A stretch of 64,000 nt of DNA from CAVVSQ01 sp963848825. Its GTDB lineage: Bacteria; Planctomycetota; Planctomycetia; Gemmatales; Gemmataceae. Within the stretch, counting starts at the first letter, position 1. Each line of letters begins with the position of its first letter. Made by a program: the position numbers and the translations under genes. The notes beneath the pieces were generated by a model. That model did no database searches. It saw only the letters and a program-made list of their open reading frames with translations, and was not told the DNA's origin. The stretch covers positions 62,001 through 126,000 of the forward strand of contig CAWKFA010000017.1 in the NCBI GenBank assembly GCA_963848825.1, read 5' to 3'. This document shows, in pieces, positions 29,156 through 39,082 of the stretch.

Positions 29156-29354
29156 GGTCGGTTCTGTCAAGGTTGAGCACGTGTCAGGGACGACCTATCT
29201 TTGCTTTAAATAGGGCGGCGTCTTGCGTGTTTCCTTTTTTTGGTTGCAAATACAGTGACTCATCTTTATATTAACTTTTAAATTCATGTTGCCTTCCCGC
29301 AAAAAGTATGTGACGGAACACCGAGAGGCGATGCTCGTCGCCTGATTTTGAACT

Positions 29355-30429
29355 ATGGCTTCAGCTCCAATATTGAATTTCGATTTATTGGTGGCCCCCA
29401 TCGATGGGCCTAGCCCCGCTGGCGAGCCACTGCCGTTTGAAGTCAGGAAAAAGCTTGACGATGCCCGCAAGGAAATTGATCCGAGCCAATTCGCCGCCAA
29501 TGATCCGCGGCGGCCTGAGCAGCCCCAGTCGGCTGATTGGCCAACTATCGAGCTAGTCGCCCAGGACACGCTGGCGCAGTACCAGCAAGGATCTATTGGT
29601 GGCGGCCCGATTGACGGAAGCCATGGTCAAGGGACATGGCTTCGGCGGTTTGCGCGATGGCTTGCGCCTCTTGCGGCGGCTAGTGCAAGAGTGTTGGGAC
29701 CGGATGTATCCGATCATCCAGGACGGCGACATGGATGCTCGTGCCGGCCCTTTCGAATGGCTCGATGACGAGTTGCGCGGGGCTCGGTTTCCCCACACGC
29801 TACGAACGGCCCCGCTGACGAGTGTGCCGGAGGAGCAGAACTATGGTTGGCAGCAGTGGCGGGACGCTCAGGAGGCCAAAGGGAAGGTAACTCCGGACGT
29901 GATTGACCGGGCCGTCATGGCGACGCCTCGTGAATTCTGCCAGGCCGTCGTGGACGACATCGGCGAGAGCGTGGTGGAACTGACCGAGCTCACAAATGCC
30001 CTGAGCGGCCACATGGGCGAGGGGGCGCCGGGTTTGGGCCTCATACGCCGGGCCTTGACGGATTGTCAGGAACTGGCCAGGCAAATCCTTCATAAGAAAG
30101 GCCCACCGCCGGCGGCGGGAGAAGCGAATTCCGGGCCTGCCGCCCCGGCCGAGACAGGTGCAGCCGCGGTGATCGCGCCGGTCATCCAGCGCCCGCTCAC
30201 ACGCGACGATGTATTGTCCCGTTTGGCGGATGCGTCGGCGCTGTTGCTGCAGATGGAGCCGCAAAGTCCGATTGCTTATATGATTCAGCGTGCCGTCAAA
30301 CTGGCCAAGCTGCCATTGCCGGACCTGATGCGGGTGCTGGTACGCGACGCCAACGTTTTGGGTCAATTGGACCGTGACCTTGATTTAGGGCTGGAAAAGC
30401 AGGACGCGGCGAAGGCTGGTAAAAAATAA
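29355..30429 (+). CDS. tssA: T6SS baseplate/tail-assembly protein TssA (ImpA_N), one frameshift
   Basis: About 357 residues. The ImpA N-terminal domain shows LLVAPIDGPSPAGEPLPFEV, then WPTIELVAQD and, after a break near 29590, LLVAARLTEAMVKGHGFGGL, RLLRRLVQECWDRMYPI and FEWLDDELRGARF. The C-terminus (LLQMEPQSPIAYMIQRAVKL) is the short TssA2-like form. TssA primes the baseplate and coordinates tube and sheath growth. About 200 AT-rich bases precede the gene, so a promoter may lie there. Confidence 0.9.
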
Positions 30430-30491
30430 ACCGGCGAGTCGATGAGTGATTGACTTCGCCAAGCATGTTTCCCTTTTTTAAGAGGTTTACC

Positions 30492-31022
30492 ATGGCAGAG
30501 AGCTTGCAGCACAAACTAGATCGCGTGCGTAGGCCGCGGGTGCAAATCACCTACGATGTTCACACCGGCGGCGCCATGAAAAAGAGCGAGTTGCCGTTCG
30601 TGGTGGGGGTGCTCGCGGACTTGTCGGGACAAATCAAGACGCCGTTGCCGCCCCTCAAGGAACGCAAGGCGGTATTTATCGACCGCGATAACTTCAACGA
30701 TGTTCTGGCCAAGGCGAACCCGCGCCTCGCCATTCGCGTGCCTAATATGCTGACAGACCCCAACAGCAAGTTGGCGGTTGAATTGAACTTCAAACACATC
30801 GACGACTTCGAGCCAGCGCACGTGGCCGAGCAAATCGCGCCACTCAAGCAACTCCTGGAGATGCGCACGGAATTGACCCATCTCCTTGGTCGCATGGAAG
30901 GGAACGACAAGCTCGAGCAACTTTTAGCCGATGTTTTGGCCAACACTGAAAAAGCGGCGGCGGTAGCCAAGGCCATGGACGGTGCGTCCGGAGCCCCGCC
31001 TCAACCCGAGGAGCCTAAATAA
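30492..31022 (+). CDS. tssB: T6SS sheath small subunit TssB
   Basis: A 176-residue TssB/VipA, partner of TssC in the contractile sheath. Visible features are RPRVQITYDVHTGGAMKKSE, LPFVVGVLADLSGQ, KAVFIDRDNFNDVLAKANPR and HIDDFEPAHVAEQIAPLKQL. The start at 30492 has AAGAGG six bases before it. The stop overlaps the tssC start (TAATG), as usual for this pair. The frame is intact. Confidence 0.96.
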   Translation: MAESLQHKLDRVRRPRVQITYDVHTGGAMKKSELPFVVGVLADLSGQIKTPLPPLKERKAVFIDRDNFNDVLAKANPRLAIRVPNMLTDPNSKLAVELNFKHIDDFEPAHVAEQIAPLKQLLEMRTELTHLLGRMEGNDKLEQLLADVLANTEKAAAVAKAMDGASGAPPQPEEPK

Positions 31023-32499
31023 TGAGTGCCCCAGAAGTCCAACCGGCCGGCGCAGAAGCCGTTGCTACCCAAGACGAAGCAGCCAGTCTGCTCGATCAGG
31101 TCATCAAGGTGACCCGGCCGCAAAATGAACGCGAAGCAGAGCGCACGAAATCCTACTTTCGGCGTTTCCTGGATCAGGTCGTCAAACCCGGCCATGTCAT
31201 TTCCAATGACGTCGAAGCCAACATCAAGCACTGGATTGGCGAGATCGACAAAAGCTTGTCGACGCAGTTGAACGAGGTGATGCACCACCCGGACTTCCAG
31301 AAATTGGAAGGTACCTGGCGTGGGTTGCATTACCTGGTTCATCAGTCGGAAACCGGCGAAAGCTTGAAAATACGCGTTTTAAACGTCACGAAAAAAGAAT
31401 TGTTCAAGGACCTCGAAAAAGCAGCCGAGTTCGACCAGAGCGCCCTCTTCAAACGAATTTATGAGGAGGAATACGGGCAGCTCGGCGGTAAGCCCTATGG
31501 AATGTTGGTGGGTGATTTTCAGTTTGGCCGCTCCGCCGAAGATATCAGCTTGCTCACCATGATTGCCCAGGTGGCGGCGGCGGCGCACGCGCCCTTTGTG
31601 GCGGCGGCGAGCCCGGCCATGTTCAACATGGAACGCTATGATGAAATGCCCAAGCCGCGCGACCTGGCGAAGATCTTCGAAAGCGTCGAATATGCCGCCT
31701 GGAAGTCTTTCCGGGAATCGGAGGATTCTCGTTACGCTGGCCTGACTTTGCCACGCGTATTGGCACGGCTTCCCTACGGAGCCAACTTCAAACGGGTCAG
31801 CGAGTTCAATTTCGAGGAAAATGTCGATGGGACCGACCATGACAAGTATTGTTGGATGAATTCCTCCTGGGCGTACGCGACGCGTATCACGGACGCCATG
31901 GCGAAGTGGGGTTGGATGGCGCGTACCCGCGGGGTGGAGGCCGGCGGCAAGGTGGAAGGTTTGCCCGTGCACACGTTCTACACGGATGACGGCGATCTCG
32001 CCATGAAATGTCCCACGGAAATCGCCATTTCCGACCGGCGCGAGTTCGAGCTTTCCAACCTGGGTTTCCTGCCGCTTTTGCACAACAAAGATACCGATAA
32101 TGCGGTGTTTATGGGTGCCCAGTCGTGCCAAAAGCCGCAGAAGTACTTTGATGCGGCGGCCAACGCCAACGCCGAGCTGTCGGCCAAGTTTAACCTCTTG
32201 TTGTGTACGTCGCGGTTCGCGCATTACCTCAAGGTCATGGTTCGCGACAAAATTGGCTCATTCATGGAAGTAGCGGATTGCGCCGCATGTTGAATGATTG
32301 GATCTCCAATTATTGCGTCGACCCCAACGGCGCCAGCGACCAGCTCAAGGCACAACGCCCGCTGTCGGAAGCTCGCGTCGAAGTGCAGGCCGTCAAGGGG
32401 AAACCGGGCTGGTACGAAGCGGTCGCTTATCTACGGCCGCATTTCCAGTTGGAGGGCCTAACGACGTCGATGCGGCTAGTTGCAGAATTGCCAAAGTAA
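31022..32499 (+). CDS. tssC: T6SS sheath large subunit TssC, one frameshift
   Basis: A ~491-residue TssC/VipB. Motifs are EVMHHPDFQKLEGTWRGLHY, YGMLVGDFQFGRSAEDISLL, ARLPYGANFKRVSEFNFEE and YCWMNSSWAYATRITDAM; the C-terminus, recognised by ClpV in other systems, lies past the break. The frame is lost near 32273 (GSFME, then SSGLRRMLNDWISNYC) by one missing base; the rest reads cleanly to LVAELPK. Forms the sheath with TssB. The next 320 bases (32500-32821) hold no gene: only a stem-loop (32518-32548) and the leader of hcp. Confidence 0.94.
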
Positions 32500-32517
32500 A
32501 CTTGCCCTATCGCGTCC

Positions 32518-32548
32518 AGAAAAGAGGATTTTTAAAAAACTCTTTTCT
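32518..32548 (+). terminator. Stem-loop after tssC
   Basis: Perfect 9-bp arms AGAAAAGAG and CTCTTTTCT around a 13-base AT loop, 19 bases after the tssC stop. It is AU-rich and lacks a following T-tract, so it is more likely a processing or stabilising hairpin than a strong terminator. It separates the sheath genes from the highly expressed hcp. Confidence 0.4.
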
Positions 32549-32821
32549 TGCTGTCCGGATGCACGACGATTTGTGCATTGTAATTGTGGAAGGACTTTGA
32601 AAACGGCGTAACGACCTTACCAGCGTGGGACAAGGGCCTGACTTTCGGAGAGTGGCGGAAAGAGCCCATGACCTTCAGCTAGCGGACCAGCGTGATGCGC
32701 GGGTCGCGCGTTAGACGAAACACGCCGGTCCGTACCAGGATGAGCCACTTGGCCGATTCGAGGGCGTCATGTTGATACCCCGAGGCTAACTGGCGACTTT
32801 ACTTCTAGGGAGAATTTGACC

Positions 32822-33394
32822 ATGGCGGTAGATGCATTTATTTGGTTTGAAAGCCAGGCAGGCATGGCGAAGATCGAGGGCGAAACCCAGGACGCTGTCT
32901 ATATGAAGGGCGGGACCAATTCGCTGGCCGCTGCCGTCGGCGCCTTTGAAATCAAGGACTTTTCGTTCGGCGTGGAAAACCCCACCACGATCGGTTCCGC
33001 GACCGGTGGTGCTGGTGCGGGCAAAATCAAGTTCAACGAATTCACCATCAAGAAAACTTCCGATTCGGCTTCGCCCGCGTTCTTCAAGAATTGTTGCGCA
33101 GGCTCGCATTACAAGACGGTGTATATCGATATGAGGAAAGCGGGCGGCGATCCCAATTCCGCGGGCAAGGCATTCCTACGTTTCCGCTTCGAAACCGTTT
33201 TCACGACCAAAATTGACTGGTCTGGTCCAGGCGACGAAGGCCCGGAAGAGTCCATTACCTTCGTGTACGGCATTTTGGGCGTCGCTTATTGGCCCCAGGG
33301 TAAGGAAGGTACGCAAGGCGCCGTGCCGAAGGCTGCCGGCTGGAATCAGATGCTCAACACCTCCTTCGACGCCAACTTGCCCGGCCCGCAGTAG
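32822..33394 (+). CDS. hcp: T6SS tube protein Hcp/TssD
   Basis: A 190-residue Hcp that stacks as hexameric rings to form the inner tube. Features are MAVDAFIWFESQAGMAKIEG, FEIKDFSFGVENPT, GKIKFNEFTIKKTSDSASPA and FFKNCCAGSHYKTVYIDMRK. The ATG at 32822, preceded by GGGAG, is preferred to a TTG six bases upstream. The 322-base leader without a gene suggests its own promoter. The frame is intact. Confidence 0.96.
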   Translation: MAVDAFIWFESQAGMAKIEGETQDAVYMKGGTNSLAAAVGAFEIKDFSFGVENPTTIGSATGGAGAGKIKFNEFTIKKTSDSASPAFFKNCCAGSHYKTVYIDMRKAGGDPNSAGKAFLRFRFETVFTTKIDWSGPGDEGPEESITFVYGILGVAYWPQGKEGTQGAVPKAAGWNQMLNTSFDANLPGPQ

Positions 33395-33449
33395 TCAACC
33401 TGCAGGTATCCCGCCTCGTCATGGGTGCGGGAAAATTAAAAACACCAGC

Positions 33450-33485
33450 GCTCGCGACACCATCCCCAGGGATGGTGTTGCGAGC
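33450..33485 (+). terminator. Strong stem-loop between the two hcp genes
   Basis: A 16-bp stem (GCTCGCGACACCATCC pairing with GGATGGTGTTGCGAGC, one G-U) closes on a 4-base loop. It lies 56 bases after the first hcp stop and 59 before the next start. Such a hairpin would block 3'-exonucleases or end part of the transcripts, raising Hcp output relative to the genes after it. Only AAAATG follows, so it is a weak terminator at best. Confidence 0.6.
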
Positions 33486-33543
33486 AAAATGTTATTTACC
33501 GCCTGTCGTCCGGTCTGCACGGGAACTTCTTTGGGGTGTGACC

Positions 33544-34174
33544 ATGCCATCAGATGCCTATATGGAGTTGTCCAGCCTGAGTATTTCAGGCGAGACCTAT
33601 GATGAACAGTTTGGTCAAAAAACGAACTACGGAATGTTTGAGATTTCCGGGTTCGAATTTGACGTGGGTGACGACTCGGCCGATGACTCCGATAAAGGCC
33701 AGGCCGGTGCCGGCGGCAAGAATGGGCAATCTCACTCCGGCGCGGGGCACGCCAGCGCAGGCAAAGGGCAATCCTCGGCACACCAAGAAACGAACAAGAA
33801 GACCTTCAAGATAAAAAAAGGCCTCGACTATGCGTCGCCGGACCTCTTTCGGCGCATGCGTGGAAAAAAAGCCTATCAACTGGGGCGTGATCGTCGTGCG
33901 CGAACCGGGCGATGCTTCCAAGACCCCTTTTCTTACCCTGGAATTTCGCAAACTCAGGGTCAAAAGTTTTAGTTGGGACCTCGACGCCGCCGAGGGTGGC
34001 GAAGGAGCCATGAAGATTGAGTCGATTAGCTTTGAATTCGACACCATTTTAATCCAGTATTCCCAGCAAAAGACCGACGGCTCGCACGCGCCGCCGAAAA
34101 CCAACCGGTGGAACTTCGCCGGACAGAATGGCGATGTGGACGCGCTCACCGACAGTGAGCCAGCGGACGAATAA
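33544..34174 (+). CDS. Second Hcp-like protein with a hydrophilic insertion, one frameshift
   Basis: About 209 residues starting MPSDAYMELSSLSISGETYD. The Hcp fold is recognisable in FEISGFEFDVGD, KKGLDYASPDLFRRC, NWGVIVVREPG and FRKLRVKSFSWDLDA. Residues ~42-84 are an acidic, Gly/Ser/His-rich insert absent from the first Hcp. The frame breaks near 33860 at an A7 run (RRM, then CVEKKPINWG). It lies after the main hcp, so it may be an alternative tube ring or a cargo-bearing Hcp. Confidence 0.82.
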
Positions 34175-34245
34175 CGTCTCGTTTGGCTTCGTCCGTAGGG
34201 TCTTTCGAGTCCGCACGTCGGTTTGCTGAAGGGCGTTGATCGCGC

Positions 34246-34725
34246 ATGCCACAGGCTGATCTACCTTCGTCGCTCATGCCCTCCCTCAAGGACAGGCTCT
34301 TCGATCCCGAGTCGATTGGCACCAAAGGACAGCCAGGTTATTCTCTGCGGCAAATCATCGATTCCGTGCGCGAGGATCTCGAAGACCTGCTGAATACCCG
34401 CCGGTCGTTTGACCTCCTGGTGAGCCAATATACTGAGTTGATCCGCTCGGTGGCGACTTACGGCATGCCCGATCTCGCTTCCATGGGTGGTTCGACCAAC
34501 GCCAAACAGCATGAGATTGGCAACATCATCGAAAAGATCATCACGCTGCACGAACCCCGACTAAGCAACGTGCGCGTGCAATTGGTAAAAAGCCGCGCCC
34601 TCGATCTGCGCGTCCTATTCAACATCGACGCCGAGTTGCGTGTGGACTCAGCCCCGCCGGTGACTTTCGACACAGTCGTGGAACTCACCACGGGGCACGC
34701 TTCCATTCGCGAGAGTTCGGGTTGA
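34246..34725 (+). CDS. tssE: T6SS baseplate subunit TssE (gp25-like)
   Basis: A 159-residue gp25/TssE protein, part of the baseplate wedge that starts sheath polymerisation. The family signature is LKDRLFDPES, VREDLEDLLNTRRS, SVATYGMPDLASM, IIEKIITLHEPRLSNVRVQL and ELRVDSAPPVTFDTVV. The start at 34246 could be moved 30 bases downstream. The frame is intact. tssF begins 1 base after the stop. Confidence 0.93.
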   Translation: MPQADLPSSLMPSLKDRLFDPESIGTKGQPGYSLRQIIDSVREDLEDLLNTRRSFDLLVSQYTELIRSVATYGMPDLASMGGSTNAKQHEIGNIIEKIITLHEPRLSNVRVQLVKSRALDLRVLFNIDAELRVDSAPPVTFDTVVELTTGHASIRESSG

Positions 34726-34726
34726 C

Positions 34727-36575
34727 ATGATCGATACGCTGTTCCCCTACTACGAGCGCGAACTGATTTTCATTCGGCAGTTCGCGCAGGATTTCGCCAA
34801 GCAATATCCAGCCGCGGCCGACCGGCTGCGTCTGGACCCCGCCCAGTCTACCGACCCGCACGTTGAACGCCTCATCGAGGCATTCGCCCTGCTGGCTGGT
34901 CGGATTCATCGCAAACTCGACGACGAATTCCCGGAATTAACGGACGCGCTGCTGGGCCTGCTCTATCCCCATTATCTCGCGCCCGTGCCGTCGATGGCTA
35001 TTGTCCAGTTCGACCTCGATGCGGAGCGCGGTGCTTTGCCAGACGGGTTTTCGATCGCCCGCCACAGTCAACTCACCACACCCTCGATCGGCGAGGGCCC
35101 GTGCCTGTACCGCACGGGTTATCCGGTCTCCCTGTGGCCGATCACGGTGACCAAGGCAGAGCTGCTGACGCCGCCATTTCCGGCCGGGCTACAGGCACCG
35201 CCGCGACACCCCCTCGGCCCTGAGCCTTCGCCTCGAGTGCGCGGGCAACATGAAGTTTTCCGACCTGTCGCTGGAGCGCCTACGCTTTTACCTTGCTGGC
35301 GAGAGCCACATTATCGCAAAGCTGTATGGCCTGTTGTTCAATCACGCGATCCAGGTGGTTTTTCGCTCACCCGCGGCGGGCGCACGTCTACCGCCCATCC
35401 AGTTGGCACCATCCAAGTGCCTTTTTCAGGTTGGCCTGGGCGCCGACGAGATCTTGTTGCCTTACCCGCGGCGCTCGTTCCCTGGCTATTGCCTCCTTAC
35501 CGAGTTGTTCACGTTTCCCAGCAAATTCCAGTTCTTGGACCTGGGCGGTTTTCAAGAATTGCGCCGGGCACGTTATGAAAAACAGGTTGAGGTCGTAATC
35601 TTCTTCAATCAACCCGTGGGCGGACTCCAACAAGCGGTGGATGAAAACAGCTTCCGCCTGGGCTGCACTCCGGTGATCAACCTTTTCGAGCAGTCAGCCG
35701 AGCCGATCAATGTCACCCAGCAACGTTATGAATACCGAATCGTGCCCGACGTCAGCCGCCCGGGGAGTACGGAAATTTACTCCGTTGACAAGGTCACAAG
35801 CATAGATCCCGTTCAGGCGACCGTTACGGAATATCTCCCTTTTTATTCGTTCCGGCACGGCGTCAAGGAGTCCCAGCAAGCTTTCTGGCATGCGACGCGG
35901 CGGTCCGCGCCGGCTGATGAAGGCACCGATGTTTACCTGACACTGGTCGACCTTGATTTTCAGCCAGCCCAGCCAGGAGGAGATACGTTGCTGGTGCGGA
36001 CGATGTGTACCAATCGGGATTTGCCCGAGCAACTCCATCGGCTCGGAGATCAGTTTCCGCTAAGGCTGGAGGCGGCCGCGCCGCTATCGGGCATTCATTG
36101 CGTGCGCACGCCGACGCGAACCTTGCGGCCCCCCATGCGGCGACGCGCCCACTGGCGGCTGCTGTCTCATCTTTCCCTCAATCACCTCTCCCTATCCGAC
36201 CCGACCGAAGGCCTCGATGCCTTGAAAGAAATCTTACGCCTCTATGACTTCTCCGACAGCAAAATGGATGCCCAGCTGGCTTCGGTCAATCGCCTCCTCA
36301 TCGAGGGACTCACCGGCCTGAGTAGCCGGCAAGTGGTGGGCCGTGCCGGCTCGGCGGCCATGAGCGGCTTCGCCCTGGGCGTTGAAGTCACCGCTACTTT
36401 CGATGAAAAGAACTACATTGGGACTGGGGTGTTTTTGGTCGCGAGCGTTCTGGAGCGCTTTCTGAGCCAATATGCGTCCATCAATTCATTCACGCAGCTG
36501 GTCGTCAAGACGGTGCAAGCCGAGGGGACCTTAAAGAAATGGCAGCCACGAGCGGGAGAGCAGCCGCTCCTTTAG
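34727..36575 (+). CDS. tssF: T6SS baseplate subunit TssF, one frameshift
   Basis: About 615 residues of TssF/VasA. N-terminal signature: YYERELIFIRQFAQDFAKQY, VERLIEAFALLAGRIHRKLD, ELTDALLGLLYPHYLAPVPS. After a break near 35200 it continues as SALSLRLECAGNMKFSDLSL and LRFYLAGESHIIAKLYGLLF, then YCLLTELFTFPSKFQFLDLG. The end, VLERFLSQYASINSFTQLVV, is also typical. tssG starts 37 bases inside its end. TssF and TssG form the wedge core with TssE and TssK; no TssK is in the window. Confidence 0.92.
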
Positions 36576-37698
36576 CAGAGCGCCTGCTCACGGAAGGCTA
36601 TGCGTTTGATTTTTTTCAAGCGGTGCGCCTCCTGGAAAAGATGTACCCGGACCGCCAGCCCGTCGGTCACGAATCGGCGGCCGGCGACGAAGTACGCGCG
36701 TTTCGGGCGCACATGGCGATGAGTTTCCCACCGAGCGCTATTTATCAAATCGACGCTGCGACCGCGGCGATGCCTCCCACGATGACCGTCGCCTTCATGG
36801 GCCTGACTGGCCCCAGCGGGGTGTTGCCACGTCACTACACCGAAATGCTCGTGCGGGCGCGCGATGCCCGCGGCCCGGAGCGCTACGTCGCGCGCGACTG
36901 GTTCGATCTTTTCAATCATCGATTGATTTCCCTGTTTTACAGGGCCTGGACGAAATATCGGTTCTGGTTAAGCTACGAGCGCGGCGAATACGCACACGCC
37001 GAGCCGGATATCTTCACCGAAGCGTTATATAGTTTGGTAGGTCTCGGCAACCGGTCACTCCGGAACCGTTTGCGCATCGCGGTGCCGCCAGCCGCCGACT
37101 CTTCGCGCCGGAGCGAGTCCTGGCCCGCGTCGAAGATATGGTGATCCTCTATTATGGGGGGCTGTTCGCTCATCGTCCGCGCTCCGCCATCTCCCTGGAA
37201 AGACTCCTGGAAGATTACTTTGAGGTGCCAATCCGTGTTTTGCAGTTCCAGGGTCAATGGCTCCGTCTCGATCCGGATAGCCAATCCCAGGTTGGCGACG
37301 AAGGAGGTAATGCGAGGCTGGGAATGAATGTCGTCATCGGCGAACGAGTTTGGGACGTTCGCAGCAAGATTCGCATCCGCATGGGCCCGCTTACGAATCA
37401 GCGTTTTGTGTCGTTCATTCCAGACCAGTCCGCTGTGCCGGACCGCAAGGATTTCTTCAAACTGATGCACCTCGTGCGTTTATACGTGGGGCCGGAAATC
37501 AAGGTGGACGTACAACTCGTATTAAAAGCCAGCGAGATTCCCAAGTGCCGCATGCACCACACCCCCAGCAGCGGCCCACGCCTCGGTTGGAACTCGTGGC
37601 TTACGTGCCAGCCCATCGTCGAGGACTCGGGCGATGCGGTCTTTGCCGGCGAAGCCATCACCTGGCTGCCCGAGAGCAAGACAAAGCCGCCTCGTTAA
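36539..37698 (+). CDS. tssG: T6SS baseplate subunit TssG, one frameshift
   Basis: About 385 residues of TssG/VasB. Motifs are EGYAFDFFQAVRLLEKMYPD, GLTGPSGVLPRHYTEMLVRA and ARDWFDLFNHRLISLFYRAW. The frame breaks near 37080 (RIAV, then RRLFAPERVLARVEDMVILY); the rest reads RSAISLERLLEDYFEVPIRV, LGMNVVIGERVWDVRSKIRI and LGWNSWL. The gene overlaps tssF by 37 bases. It completes the tssEFG baseplate run. The next ~240 bases are AT-rich and carry no gene; a promoter for the cargo genes may lie there. Confidence 0.9.
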
Positions 37699-37940
37699 CA
37701 AGCTCACTGATCATGCCCGGCCCGCCCGAATTGTGAGTTTTGCATTTTCTTGTCCACTTTTCGACCAATTTGAACATTATATTACTGGCTGCCTCATGGG
37801 GGATTTTCATAGAATGAGATGTTAGAGTTCACGGTGCCGTGCTGTTCCGGCTTTCTACTGAGGTGCTTGCGAAGCTCCCAGTGTCCGGATGGCTCTCAAG
37901 ATTTATTGTCCTGGGGAAGTTCCTTTTTGGAGAAACGATC

Positions 37941-39029
37941 ATGCCCGATCCAGCATTAACGACGGCCCTCAAGCAGGCCAAATCAAAAAAGATGTTTTTC
38001 GCCTTCATACCGAAGGGAACGGATGGCAAACTGATCGTTTCCAAGGCGAAGGTGCCGGCGAAAGAGGTCGCGGAGGCCAAGAAAGAAATTGGTGGCGGCA
38101 CTCCGGTAACGGGCAAGTGTTTTGGCGAAGGCGGCTCGATGATTTTTCAGGTGGCCAAGGCCGCACCTTCGACGATGGGCCCCACTCTGAAAAAACTAAT
38201 CAAGCGCGATACCGGCCTCTCCATGGATACGGTTATCCAGATGGCCAAGGATGCCGACTCGGAGGAAGTGGAGAGCAAGGAGACGGCAAGCGAGGGAGAT
38301 GCCCACACCAGCTCGCATGACACGCATGACGCGGGGTCTGAAGACGAGGGATCTGAAGACGAGTCCGACGACGCCGACTCGGGCCACGGCGGTAAGCCTG
38401 ACGCCGCGGGCGGCAAGGCCGACGCCAAAGGCGGTGCCCAAGGAAATATCCTGGGCCTGCAAAAGGGGTTGAAAAAGCTGGGCTACGACCCTGGCAAGAT
38501 TGACGGCATCATGGGGCCGAACACGCAAGGGGCCCTAAAGAAATTCCAGCAAGCAAGTGGCCTCCCGGCGGACGGCACTTTGGGCTCGAAAACGCAGGCA
38601 GCACTTGCCAAGGCATTGCAAGGCGCGGGTGGGGCGGGACCGGCAAAGCCCGCCGCCAATGGGGCTACGCCAAACGCCACTGCGGCCAATGGCAGACATG
38701 CGCCGGGGGCGGGGGAGAATGCAGGCGCTCCTGGCGTGCATGATCTCGGCCCGTGGCAGCTGGCTCGCCAAAATGCGATTACCGACTTGAAATTACTGGC
38801 CACCAAGGTTGCCTCCACCAAGCATGGCAGTGCCGCCGGAGTGTTGAAAGAAATCCAATCCATCATCGCCAAGCTGCCGGCCAATCCGGCCCCCAAGGAC
38901 ATTGACAAATTGGAAGATTTCATCCGCCACGACGACACCATCACCGCCGCCGAGGAAGTTCCGGGTCATTTCCATGATCTTGATATCCGCGAGCCGCTGC
39001 TGAAGGCGCTGGAAATGTTGCGGACGTAG
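37941..39029 (+). CDS. Peptidoglycan-binding protein, putative T6SS cargo
   Basis: A 362-residue protein (start ATG 37941, GGAG eight bases before). Residues 1-110 form a compact alpha/beta-like domain (KKMFFAFIPKGTDGKLIVSK). Residues ~112-170 are acidic and disordered. A peptidoglycan-binding type 1 domain follows (ILGLQKGLKKLGYDPGKIDG, GALKKFQQASGLPADGTLGS), then an Ala/Gly linker and a helical domain (VLKEIQSIIAKLPANPAPKD). There is no signal peptide, which suits delivery by the T6SS rather than Sec. No catalytic site is recognised, so the toxic part, if any, is unknown. Confidence 0.7.
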   Translation: MPDPALTTALKQAKSKKMFFAFIPKGTDGKLIVSKAKVPAKEVAEAKKEIGGGTPVTGKCFGEGGSMIFQVAKAAPSTMGPTLKKLIKRDTGLSMDTVIQMAKDADSEEVESKETASEGDAHTSSHDTHDAGSEDEGSEDESDDADSGHGGKPDAAGGKADAKGGAQGNILGLQKGLKKLGYDPGKIDGIMGPNTQGALKKFQQASGLPADGTLGSKTQAALAKALQGAGGAGPAKPAANGATPNATAANGRHAPGAGENAGAPGVHDLGPWQLARQNAITDLKLLATKVASTKHGSAAGVLKEIQSIIAKLPANPAPKDIDKLEDFIRHDDTITAAEEVPGHFHDLDIREPLLKALEMLRT

Positions 39030-39082
39030 TCTGCGCCATTCACTTTTTCACGGCGCCAAAGAAGAGGAAAGGCCCCTTTTTG

